From NCBI GenBank assembly GCA_903877645.1, contig CAIRES010000057.1:1-56332 (forward strand): 56,332 bases of DNA, given 5' to 3'. Numbering within the stretch: the first letter of the stretch is position 1; each line of letters opens with the position of its first letter. The notes under the pieces were generated by a model. That model was given only the letters and a program-made list of their open reading frames with translations. It ran no database searches and was not told the origin of the DNA. The stretch is from an uncultured Bacteroidota bacterium (GTDB lineage Bacteria > Bacteroidota > Bacteroidia > Chitinophagales > Chitinophagaceae). Made by a program: the position numbers and the translations under genes. Positions 8,045-17,100 of the stretch are shown in pieces.

Positions 8045-8150
8045 CATCCTCCTTCGCTGAAAAAGCTACGGCGGACGAAGGAAGGGTACAAGGTTCTATG
8101 CGAGTGGTTTTACCGCATCCTCCTTCGCTGAAAAAGCTACGGCGGACAAA
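8045..8150. repeat. Two tandem hairpin units (CCTCCTTCG type), 71 bases apart
   Basis: The word CATCCTCCTTCGCTGAAAAA starts at 8045 and again at 8116 and is followed in both by AGCTACGGCGGAC. Within each unit CCTTCG pairs with CGAAGG (or AAAGAAGG in the second, decayed unit). It lies directly after the thioesterase stop. Confidence 0.7.
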
Positions 8151-8182
8151 GAAGGGCGCAAGGCGCAGGGCGAGTGGGGCCA

Positions 8183-8287
8183 CCACATAGGCACATAGCG
8201 CACATAGTCTATGTGGTCTGCCCTTAATTTTTTTGAGAAAACATAGGGCATGTTACTCGCTGCTATGTGATCTATGTGCCTATGTGG
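8183..8287. repeat. Inverted repeat element with 16-bp CACATAG-type arms (copy 2)
   Basis: The same 16-bp arms as the 1534-1637 element, at 8183-8198 and 8272-8287, with the same overall length and internal TATGTGG words. It lies between convergent genes. It could fold into a long hairpin in RNA from either strand. Confidence 0.8.
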
Positions 8288-8311
8288 TAGGAATTGTACA
8301 CTCCACAGTTG

Positions 8312-8866
8312 TTATTCAAAGCTGTTTGTTGCGTCTTTGAAGAGGGGTTGTTTCTGGTCTTTGTCGGAGATGATGGCGTTGGTGAGGTCTATTTTCCAGT
8401 CTATGTTTATTGCGGGGTCGGCGAAGTAGATGCCGCCTTCTGTAGGTTTGTTATAGAAGTTGTCGCACTTATAAAATACTTCCGCGGTGTCGCTAAGCAC
8501 TGCATAGCCATGGGCAAAGCCGTGCGGTATGAGCAGTTGCAGCTTGTTGGCCGCAGTAAGCTCTATGCCGAACCACTGCCCGTAGGTAGCGCTGCTCTTG
8601 CGTATGTCTACCGCCACATCCCATATACTGCCTTCCAGCACACGGATGAGCTTGGCTTGTGGTACGGGCGGGTTCTGGTAGTGCAGTCCGCGCAGCACAT
8701 TCTTTACTGAGCGGGCCTGGTTGTCTTGCACAAAGGGGGTATTGTAGCCACTCTCTGCCAGCAGCGACTGCATATTGTAGCTCTCAAAGAAGTAGCCACG
8801 GTCGTCGGCATGCACCTTCGGTTCCAGTATCAGCAGTCCTTCAATAGGGGTGGTCGTTACTTTCAT
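8312..8866 (-). CDS. rfbC: dTDP-4-dehydrorhamnose 3,5-epimerase (RfbC family)
   Basis: Epimerises the 4-keto-6-deoxy sugar nucleotide on the way to dTDP-rhamnose or a related deoxysugar for surface polysaccharide. The 184-residue cupin protein shows RGLHYQ at 59-64 with catalytic H62, the substrate-binding PHGFAHGY (114-121), and Y132 in EVFYKC, the second catalytic residue. The length is normal. It follows the DegT aminotransferase by 10 bases in one operon, which suggests an amino-deoxysugar pathway. The RmlA and RmlB genes are not in this window, so 3-epimerase-only relatives remain possible. Confidence 0.93.
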   Translation of the reverse strand: MKVTTTPIEGLLILEPKVHADDRGYFFESYNMQSLLAESGYNTPFVQDNQARSVKNVLRGLHYQNPPVPQAKLIRVLEGSIWDVAVDIRKSSATYGQWFGIELTAANKLQLLIPHGFAHGYAVLSDTAEVFYKCDNFYNKPTEGGIYFADPAINIDWKIDLTNAIISDKDQKQPLFKDATNSFE

Positions 8867-8876
8867 ATCCTTTGGT

Positions 8877-10004
8877 TTAGCCTACCAGCTCCAGTACGTT
8901 TGTGGTGATGAAATGCAATTCTTCGGTAGTGAGCTCGGTATGTATGGGCAGGGATATTACGCAGTCCTGCAGCATGTCGGTTACCGGCAGCTTCAGGCCA
9001 GCAGTGTTGAATTCCTTCAGCATGTTCTGTTTGTGGCTGGGCACCGGGTAGTAGATCATGGAAGGTATCTTGCGGTCGGCAAGTTGCTGTTGCAGTGCAT
9101 CACGGTCTACGCCCTTTAGTTGCAGGGTGTATTGGTGAAACACGTGGTAGGAGTATGGCGCACGATATGGTGTTACTATCTTGGGGTTGTTCTTAAAGGC
9201 ATTGTCGTAATAGTCGGCAGCTACCCGGCGGGCAGTGCAATACTCATCGAGCTTGCGCAGCTTGATGCGGAGTATGGCAGCCTGTATGGTATCGAGGCGG
9301 CTGTTGCAGCCCACCATCTCGTGGTAGTAGCGGGTCTTCTGGCCGTGGTTGGCGATCATCTTCAGGGTTTCTGCCAGCGCATCGTCGTTGGTGAAGATAG
9401 CGCCGCCATCGCCATAGCCACCCAGGTTCTTGGACGGGAAGAAGGAGGTGCAACCGATGATACCCATAGAGCCGGTCTTAACAGTGTGGCCATCAGGGAA
9501 AGTATAAGTGCCTCCTATGGCCTGTGCGTTGTCTTCTACCACTGGTATGTTGTGGGCCTTAGCCAACTCCAGCAACGGCGCCATATCCACGCTTTGCCCG
9601 TACAGGTGCACCGGGATGATGGCCTTGGTCTTGGGGGTGATAGCAGCTTTTACGCTGTCTATGTTCATAGTAAAAGTATCGGCATCCACATCCACAAATA
9701 CAGGTGTGAGGCGGAGGAGGGCCACTACTTCTACGGTAGCTATATAAGTGTAAGATGGTGTGATGACCTCATCACCTGGCTTGAGGCCCAGCGCCATAAG
9801 GGCGATCTGCAGGGCATCGGTACCATTGGCGCAGGGGATCACATGCTTTACGCCCAGGTAGGTAGCCAGCTCAGTAGCAAAATGATTGACATCCGGCCCG
9901 TTGATGAAAGCAGTGCTTTCTATTACGTTGAGGACAGCGGTATCTATTTCATTTTTTATTTTATGATACTGGCGTTTGAGGTCCACCATCTGGAGGTTGT
10001 GCAT
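8877..10004 (-). CDS. DegT/DnrJ/EryC1/StrS PLP-dependent sugar aminotransferase
   Basis: Transfers an amino group to a keto-sugar nucleotide, using pyridoxal phosphate. All landmarks of the 375-residue family are present: CANGTDALQIAL (58-69, phosphate loop), VVEDNAQAIGG (155-165) with D158 contacting the PLP ring, and SFFPSKNLGGYGDGG (187-201) with K192 as the Schiff-base lysine. The C-terminal part with YHVFHQYTLQL is the small domain. It is the promoter-proximal gene of the operon with rfbC. The pairing with an epimerase favours a 3-amino-3,6-dideoxyhexose route, which is inference. The start is the ATG at 10004. Confidence 0.93.
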   Translation of the reverse strand: MHNLQMVDLKRQYHKIKNEIDTAVLNVIESTAFINGPDVNHFATELATYLGVKHVIPCANGTDALQIALMALGLKPGDEVITPSYTYIATVEVVALLRLTPVFVDVDADTFTMNIDSVKAAITPKTKAIIPVHLYGQSVDMAPLLELAKAHNIPVVEDNAQAIGGTYTFPDGHTVKTGSMGIIGCTSFFPSKNLGGYGDGGAIFTNDDALAETLKMIANHGQKTRYYHEMVGCNSRLDTIQAAILRIKLRKLDEYCTARRVAADYYDNAFKNNPKIVTPYRAPYSYHVFHQYTLQLKGVDRDALQQQLADRKIPSMIYYPVPSHKQNMLKEFNTAGLKLPVTDMLQDCVISLPIHTELTTEELHFITTNVLELVG

Positions 10005-10261
10005 AATGTAGTTTTTAGCGAGTGCAAAAGTAAACTATGATTAGGATGATTTGAATGATTACTATGATTTTTTGGGCTTTTGTTTGTTTTTTGTTTGAGC
10101 TATTATGTAAATGATGACTATGATAACTGTTATTGCGCCTATTTATTGTTTGTTACCTTTTCATCATTTGGCTCATTGTTCAAATGCTCAAAATGTTAAA
10201 ATATTCCTCATTGTTACGGATAATGATAAATGCTTTAATTTCACCTCTCCGAAATCATCGC
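10005..10261. other. Divergent intergenic region
   Basis: AT-rich, with short GATGATTTGAATGATTA-like words around 10045-10065, a low-complexity motif common between genes. It must carry promoters for the aminotransferase operon (minus) and the secreted protein (plus). No exact TAnnTTTG box was seen on the plus side. Confidence 0.5.
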
Positions 10262-11056
10262 ATGAAGCAACACATTTTTACGCTGTTATTATTGATAGGT
10301 GTGGTATCCGCCTCGGCGCAGGATAAGGATAAGCTATTTGGTAGGGCGGTGATCCCTAAGTCGAGGAAGGGGGTACTGATCAATGTCAATGGTGCCTTTG
10401 ATCTGCCTGCGGGCGATATGGCCAAGCGTTTCGGCAGTAGTTTCAGGGTGGGGCCTGCGATACTTTATAAGACCAAGTCCAACTGGCTGATAGGAGCAAA
10501 GTGCGATTTTATTTTTGGCGGCACAGTAAAGCAGGATTCGCTGATGATCAATATCCGCGACAAATATTCCGGGCAAAGCACTAGTCTTTATGAGTTCATT
10601 AATGGTAGCGGCGAGCGCATAGGGGTGCCGGTATATGAGCGGGGGTACATCATGGGATTGCAGTTGGGCAGGATCATCCCTTTATCCGAGCATCGGCCTG
10701 ATGATGGCATTACGATCATAGGTTCGGCCGGGTTCATTCAGCACAAAATAGATATTTACAATACCAATAAAGATGTCCCATCCATCCAGGGCGACTACCT
10801 GAAAGGCTACGACCGCCTCAGCAACGGCCTTTTTGGAGAGGTTTATGCCGGCTATACGCACCTGGACAGGAGGTTGCTACTCAACTATACAATTGGGTTG
10901 GATGCCCTGTTTGGGTTTACACAAGGCCGCCGCGATTACCTGTATGATGTGATGCATGCCGATAACGAGAAGCGTATAGACATTCTTTTCGGCATCCGGG
11001 CAGGATGGTTCCTGCCTATCTTCAAGCGGAAATCAGAAGAGATGATGTTTGAATAG
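10262..11056 (+). CDS. Secreted outer-membrane-barrel-like protein, function unknown
   Basis: I chose the ATG at 10262, not the upstream one at 10133, because it opens a clean signal peptide (residues 1-20, ending SASAQ before DKD). The mature protein of about 244 residues has alternating hydrophobic strands, Gly and Tyr/Trp-rich turns (NWLIGAKCDFIFGG, IMGLQLGRIIPL, LLLNYTIGLDALFGF) and a strand-like IRAGWFLPIF near the end, as in small 8-stranded outer-membrane barrels. No enzymatic motif is seen. It is monocistronic between divergent and downstream genes. Confidence 0.75.
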   Translation: MKQHIFTLLLLIGVVSASAQDKDKLFGRAVIPKSRKGVLINVNGAFDLPAGDMAKRFGSSFRVGPAILYKTKSNWLIGAKCDFIFGGTVKQDSLMINIRDKYSGQSTSLYEFINGSGERIGVPVYERGYIMGLQLGRIIPLSEHRPDDGITIIGSAGFIQHKIDIYNTNKDVPSIQGDYLKGYDRLSNGLFGEVYAGYTHLDRRLLLNYTIGLDALFGFTQGRRDYLYDVMHADNEKRIDILFGIRAGWFLPIFKRKSEEMMFE

Positions 11057-11171
11057 ATAAAAATCCGGCATCTTTTACAGGTAATTACATAATGAATGTG
11101 GAAATATTTGTGTAATGATATGATATTCAATTCATTATTGTTATTTTTTATTTTTCGTCATTCTTGTGAAT

Positions 11172-11738
11172 ATGTTTGTAGAGCCGCAAAGATCAGATAA
11201 TAAGAAGGGGTGGGTAGAGGTGATATGCGGGTGCATGTTCTCCGGCAAAACGGAAGAACTGATCCGCCGGCTGCGACGTGTGGAAATAGCCGGGCAAAAG
11301 GTGGAGATATTCAAGCCTACAAAGGACATGCGCTACCATCCCGAGGAGATAGTATCGCACGACTCCAGCCGTATCCGCTCTACTCCCGTAGACAATCATT
11401 ATAACATACTACTGCTGACCTCAGATGTGGATGTGGTGGGCATAGACGAGGCCCAGTTCTTCGACCATGAGATTATAGAGGTGATCGAAGAACTGACCAG
11501 CAAAGGGATACGGGTGATCGTGGCAGGATTGGATATGGACTATACAGGTAAGCCCTTTGGCCCCATTCCTGACTTGCTGGCCCGGGCGGAATATATAGTG
11601 AAACTACACGCGATATGTGCCAAATGTGGAAGTAATGCCCATTACTCTTACCGTAAAGCAAAAATTGACGACCAGATACTGATGGGTGAAAAAGATGTGT
11701 ACGAGCCAAGGTGCCGGAAATGCTTTTATGGCCATTGA
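11172..11738 (+). CDS. tdk: Thymidine kinase (type II)
   Basis: Phosphorylates thymidine to dTMP with ATP in the salvage pathway. The 188-residue protein has P-loop GCMFSGKTE at 20-28, Walker B-like GIDEAQFF with the catalytic glutamate, the lasso loop GLDMDYTGKPFG, and four zinc-ligand cysteines in two pairs (CAKC and CRKC). The open frame extends to a GTG at 11166, but family members begin MF.EP, so the ATG at 11172 is preferred. A TATTTTTC near-consensus -7 box precedes it by about 20 bases. Confidence 0.96.
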   Translation: MFVEPQRSDNKKGWVEVICGCMFSGKTEELIRRLRRVEIAGQKVEIFKPTKDMRYHPEEIVSHDSSRIRSTPVDNHYNILLLTSDVDVVGIDEAQFFDHEIIEVIEELTSKGIRVIVAGLDMDYTGKPFGPIPDLLARAEYIVKLHAICAKCGSNAHYSYRKAKIDDQILMGEKDVYEPRCRKCFYGH

Positions 11739-11787
11739 CCACTTATAAGTTTATATTACTGCAAATATTACATCCCGAATTTTCTAT

Positions 11788-11795
11788 TACTTTTG
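11788..11795 (+). promoter_or_regulatory. -7 box (TACTTTTG) of the tolC-like gene
   Basis: Exact match to TAnnTTTG only five bases before the ATG at 11800, so the message would have almost no leader. No -33 element at ordinary spacing was recognised. Confidence 0.5.
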
Positions 11796-11799
11796 TTCT

Positions 11800-13167
11800 A
11801 TGCGACTATTCAATTTATTTGTTGCCGTGTTCTTATTGTTCAGCGGGGCAACTGATGCCCAGGATAAGAGCGACGTATGGTCGCTGGAGCGCTGTGTAAG
11901 GTTTGCTATAGACCACAATATCTCTATCAAGCAGGATTCGCTGAATGCGAGGCTGGCCAGGTATACAATGCTGCAAAGCCAGCTATCACAATTGCCCAAT
12001 GCCAGTGTAAATGGCAGCTATGGCAGAAGTTTTGGCCGTTCTATCAACCCTACCACCAACCAGTTTGTGGATGCCAGTTACAATTTTGTAAGTGCATCAG
12101 GTAATGGCAGCCTGCTGTTATTTGGCTGGATGCAGATACGCAATACGATTGCCAAGAACAAATACGCCCTTGATGCATCGCTTGCCGACCTGGACCAATT
12201 AAAGGATGACGTATCCCTTAATGTGGCTAACAGTTTTCTTAATGCGCTGCTTCAGGAAGAGCAGATCACCATCAGCAGACACCAGGTAGAACTTTCAAAA
12301 GCACAACTGGACCAGACAAGAGCTTTCGCAGAGTCGGGAAGGCTACCCGAGCTGAATGTGGCACAACTGGAGTCTCAACTGGCTACAGACAGTTCTAATC
12401 TCATTAACTCAATATCCAATTATAATTCGGCATTATTAGATCTGAAGACTTTACTGAACCTGGATTTTAATGTGCCTTTTGATATCCAGATACCGGATAT
12501 GGCAGTAGGTGAGCAAATGATGATAGCACGCCTGCAGCCCGACGAGATATACCAGAAAGCACATAGCCATTTTGGTGCGATCAAGGGTGCAGAGTTGAGG
12601 GTGAGATCAGGGGAGAAGGGGCTGGCTGCGGCCAAAGGCTCGCTATACCCACAGTTGTCGCTGGGCTACCAACCGGGCACCAACTTTGCCAGCAGTTACC
12701 AGGAAGTGACCTACATCAACGGGCAGCCTGTATATAAGGATATTCCCTTCGGTACACAGTTCAACAGTAACTTTCGCCAGTCGGTATATTTAAACGTTAA
12801 TGTACCGATATTCAATGGATGGTTATCCCAGTACGCGGTAAGGGAGGCGAAGATCAACCTGGCTACACAAGAACTTAATGAATACAATGCTGAGCTCACT
12901 CTGAAACAGAATGTGTATAAGGCGCATAACAATGCAATGAACTCTATACAGAAATATTCTGCCGCCAGGCGAGCGGATGAAGCCGCAACGCGTGCGCTCG
13001 ATTTTGCAAAGAAGCGTTATGATCTTGGCCTCACCAGCACTGTTGACCTGCTGGTAACCCAGAACTCGCAGTTTGCTGCCGCAGCTAACCTGGTAAGCGC
13101 GAAATACGACCTGATCTTTAAACTGAAAGTAATCGATTATTATCTCGGCAAAGAATTGAAACTGTGA
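11800..13167 (+). CDS. TolC family outer-membrane efflux protein
   Basis: A 455-residue channel-tunnel protein of the outer membrane that would pair with an inner-membrane pump and adaptor. A signal peptide (1-20, ending TDAQ) is followed by two repeats of the outer-membrane efflux (OEP) type: long amphipathic helices (ARLARYTMLQSQLSQLPNASV..., ALRFAKKRYDLGLTSTVDLL-like at the C-terminal half) with the hallmark RYDLG turn and ALLDLKTLLNL. The cognate pump genes are not adjacent. The downstream inositol monophosphatase starts three bases after the stop, so the two share a transcript. Confidence 0.92.
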   Translation: MRLFNLFVAVFLLFSGATDAQDKSDVWSLERCVRFAIDHNISIKQDSLNARLARYTMLQSQLSQLPNASVNGSYGRSFGRSINPTTNQFVDASYNFVSASGNGSLLLFGWMQIRNTIAKNKYALDASLADLDQLKDDVSLNVANSFLNALLQEEQITISRHQVELSKAQLDQTRAFAESGRLPELNVAQLESQLATDSSNLINSISNYNSALLDLKTLLNLDFNVPFDIQIPDMAVGEQMMIARLQPDEIYQKAHSHFGAIKGAELRVRSGEKGLAAAKGSLYPQLSLGYQPGTNFASSYQEVTYINGQPVYKDIPFGTQFNSNFRQSVYLNVNVPIFNGWLSQYAVREAKINLATQELNEYNAELTLKQNVYKAHNNAMNSIQKYSAARRADEAATRALDFAKKRYDLGLTSTVDLLVTQNSQFAAAANLVSAKYDLIFKLKVIDYYLGKELKL

Positions 13168-13170
13168 CCT

Positions 13171-13950
13171 ATGGCTGATTTGAAGGACGTATTGCTTGAT
13201 GCCGTGAATGAAGCCGGGAAGATCATCCTCAGCCGTTTCGATGGTGCATTTACTATAGACCATAAGGACGGGGTGAACAACCTGGTAACAGAGGTAGATA
13301 AGCTGGCCGAGGCAAAGATCATCAGTGTTATCCGGGCATCATTTCCCGGTCACAGTATCATCAGTGAAGAAGTAGGGGAGATGATGAAAGATTCTGACTA
13401 CCAATGGATCATTGACCCGATTGATGGCACCGTGAATTTTGCACATGGCATACCACTTTGCTGTGTGAGTATAGGATTAATGCACCACGACTCTGTGCTG
13501 ATGGGAGCCGTGTATAACCCGGTAATGAACGAATTGTTCGTTGCTGAAAAAGGTAAGGGCGCCACACTGAATGGCAAACCGATAAAGGTCTCATCAAAGA
13601 GTAATTTCAAAACAGCATTTTTAGTAACCGGTTTTCCATACAACTGGCCGGAGAACTCGGAGCACCCCATAAAAGTATTTGAACGGATGATACTGGAAGG
13701 GCTGCCGGTGAGGCGGTTAGGCTCTGCGGCAATCGACCTTTGCTGGGTAGCCTGTGGCCGTTTCGATGGTTTCTGGGAATACAATCTCCAGGCATGGGAT
13801 GTAGCTGCCGGGTACCTCATAGTACAGGAGGCCGGGGGCAGGGTGACCAACTTTGACGGGCAGGATTACAATGTATTCGAAAAGCAAACACTGGCTACCA
13901 ATGGCCTGATCCATGACAATATGCTTGCGCTGATCCGTAATAAGAAATAG
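13171..13950 (+). CDS. suhB: Inositol monophosphatase family protein
   Basis: A cytoplasmic Mg-dependent, Li-sensitive-type phosphatase of 259 residues. Motifs in order are SEEVGE (65-70, metal-binding glutamates), WIIDPIDGTVNF (79-90) with D82 and D85 and the DG phosphate turn, and LQAWDVAAGYLIVQEAGG near 205-222 with the third metal aspartate. The substrate may be inositol-1-phosphate, a sugar phosphate or PAP; the gene symbol is by family only. It is coupled to the tolC-like gene (3-base gap), an association I cannot explain functionally. Confidence 0.92.
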   Translation: MADLKDVLLDAVNEAGKIILSRFDGAFTIDHKDGVNNLVTEVDKLAEAKIISVIRASFPGHSIISEEVGEMMKDSDYQWIIDPIDGTVNFAHGIPLCCVSIGLMHHDSVLMGAVYNPVMNELFVAEKGKGATLNGKPIKVSSKSNFKTAFLVTGFPYNWPENSEHPIKVFERMILEGLPVRRLGSAAIDLCWVACGRFDGFWEYNLQAWDVAAGYLIVQEAGGRVTNFDGQDYNVFEKQTLATNGLIHDNMLALIRNKK

Positions 13951-14158
13951 TCATCCATGCTATTACGGTAATCCGAAAAAAACAATGTTTGTTTTTGACT
14001 CATGATTCTTTCTGTGGGGATTATGTTGTTTGAATGTTATTGCAAAAATAGCTCTTTGAATCTATCGAATAATTTTATACATTTATATAAAACGATCTGG
14101 AATTGGGTTTGCAAAGACCCTTGACGTTGACATCCAATGACCCTAAGTTAATCCATAT

Positions 14159-17100
14159 ATGAATAAATCTACCATTAAGCCCTTTTTCTTCAATATCCAA
14201 TTTATAAGACTATTACTACTGACAGTATTGTTGATCTCTGCACAAAATGCAACCGGGCAGGTGACAGCCAATTTTACGGTTGATGATACTGCAGGCTGTG
14301 CGCCAATGGTAGTGCATTTTACCAATACTTCCTCCGGCGCTACAAGCTATTCCTGGGACCTTGGCAACGGCACTACGACTGCACTTACTGATGTATCCGG
14401 CTCTTACCTTACTGCTGGGGTTTATACAATTACACTTGTGGCCCACAACGGAAGTGCAAGCAGTACAAAAAGCCTGTCGATACATGTGTATGCACTGCCC
14501 ACAGTTGGTTTTTTTGCTGATGATACTACTATATGCCCGGGTGGTACGGTGCACTATACCAGCACTACTACATCCGGCTCATGGGGCGGCATCACTTACA
14601 ACTGGAACTTTGGGGATGGCTATACCAGCAGTGCAGTGTCTCCCTCACATAGCTATGCCTTTTCCGGAAGTTATAATGCCACACTTTTTGCTACTAATGG
14701 CAAGGGCTGCATTAATTCGCTCAGCAAGGATCCTTACATCCTTGTTTACACGCCGGCATCAGTAAGTTTTTCCACACCAACTACTGTATACTGTAAGCCA
14801 CCTGCCGCCTTGCCTTTTACCAATACATCAATAGGGGTTACCCCATTTTCCTGCCAATGGAGATTCGGAGACGGTGGCACGTCGTCATTTCCCAGTCCTA
14901 CTCACAACTATACTACTCCCGGCACTTACGATGTATTCCTGAAGGTGACTGACGGGCATGGCTGCCCTGATAGTGCACTGTTGCCGGGCTACATAACAAT
15001 AGGCAATACCTCTACTTCATTTACTTATCCGCCCACCGGGTGTATCAATTTACCTGATACATTTAATAATACCAGTACCACCCATATCAGCAGTGCCTGG
15101 GATTTTGGTGATGGGGGGACCTCTGTTTCTGAATCACCTGTCCACACTTATACCGCCACCGGCATCTACTCAGTAAGGCTCATTATATATACCGGCATCT
15201 GTTATGATACCACAATACATTCCATTACCATCAGTCATCCGACAGGGAGCATATCTTTCAGCCCACATGATTTGTGTATACACCCTACTATCACTTTTAG
15301 CGCTTCAGTGCCTACCGGTTGCACAGCCACGTGGAGGTCATATAATCATGGACTTCTTGGCACAGGCACAACATTAAGCTACACTTATCCTTATAGGGTT
15401 TTCAGGAGCGACTCTATTGGCGAGATCGATTCTATAACGATGATCATTTCTAATCCTGCGGGTTGCAAGGATACCGTGACAACAATGGATACCATTAATT
15501 CACTAAAAATAAGTGGTTGGGCCCCTTTTGAAGGATGCGCTCCGCTTGTTGTCAGGTTTTCTGCTTCTCCATACTCATTGGTTTATGATTTTTATGCAGG
15601 TGCCCCATTCTGGCGATTTGGATACTATCCGTTAGTTCCCCCGATCATCAGCTACGATTACCCGGATGCCATCACCAGCTATGTATGGGATTTTGGCGAT
15701 GGATCGCCCGTTTCCACGCTTGCGTCTCCCGCTCATACTTATTCGGTAGTAGGTGGCGTATATGCTCCCAGTTGCACGCTTATGTCAGCTACAGGTTGCA
15801 GGGGAAAGCTTGTGAGTTCCGATAATCCGGTAAGGGTTGGTTCCATGCCGCCGATGCCCTCATTTACACGTACGCCATCCCATATATGTACCGGACAGCC
15901 GGTGCATTTTACATCGGTCGCATCGGGGCTTTTTAATGGATACGTATGGCATTTTGGCGATCTTAATACCGACACAGCAGCCAATCCTGTGCATACTTAT
16001 ACGGTGCCGGGCATATATACCGTTGAATTCGCGATAAGCTACAACGGATGTGCAACGCCATACTATAGCCTTGTGGATACTTCAATAGCGCCGAGTGCGG
16101 TGATCGGTTACAACTTTGACTGTAGTAACAGAAGGCAGATATTTTTTAGTGATCTTTCGATCGGCGAAGACAGCCATATCTGGCGGTTTGGAGATGGCAC
16201 TACTTCTGCTGCATTAAATCCGGCGCATGTATACCCTGCCATTGATACATACAATGTTTATTTAACCACCTACAATGCTACTACCGGTTGCCGGGACACT
16301 ACCCATTCCAGGATGGTACTCACAGGCCTTAATGCCTTGTTTACAGACTCTTCGGCAAGTATCTGCCGCGATGTACAGGATACGATCGCTTTCGAGGTCA
16401 AAAACGGGTTGTTCCACCCCGATACTACTATGGTCACAAAATATGCTTGGTATACGAATGGTGTGATGAGAGATACCCTGCGGACCGGCTACAATTTTGA
16501 TACCGTAGCCTATTCTTTTCATACAGTAGGTATCAACAATATAGCAGTTGTACTCACGGATAACCATGGCTGCCTGGATACTTTTGCTACCACTGTGTTA
16601 GTAGCCAAGCCTATAGATAGTTTTGTTTTCAGCCCACCATCAGGTTGTGCGCCCTTGCTGGTCAATTTCACAGATCACAGCCGGGATGTAACTGGGGCTT
16701 CTCCTTCCCAGTACCGGTGGTTCTATGGAGATGGCATATCTGTATTTTCGGGTAGCCCGTCTGTAACGCACGAATACACAGCCAGTGGCACTTATGCGAT
16801 GGAGGAGATAGTGACCGATAATATCGGTTGCTCAGATACGCTTCTTAGCTTGTCGCGGATCATCGTTCATAAGCCTGCCGCCTCTTTTAATGCTACATCA
16901 ACGGGCATTTGCGCTCGGAAAAGTGTTCATTTTACAAATAGTTCCAGTCGTGCAGCCGCTTCTGTGTGGATATTCGGCGACGGGGATACAAGCTCTGTTA
17001 CTTCTCCCAATCATGTATACACAGCATCGGGTACTTATACTGTAAAGCTGGTGGTCATTGATACATTTGGTTGCACGGATACCATGGTGCGCAATAATTA

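Noticed and set aside
10133-10261. N-terminal extension of the secreted protein at 10262
   Set aside because: The extension lacks conservation-like features and puts a proper signal peptide 43 residues inside the protein.
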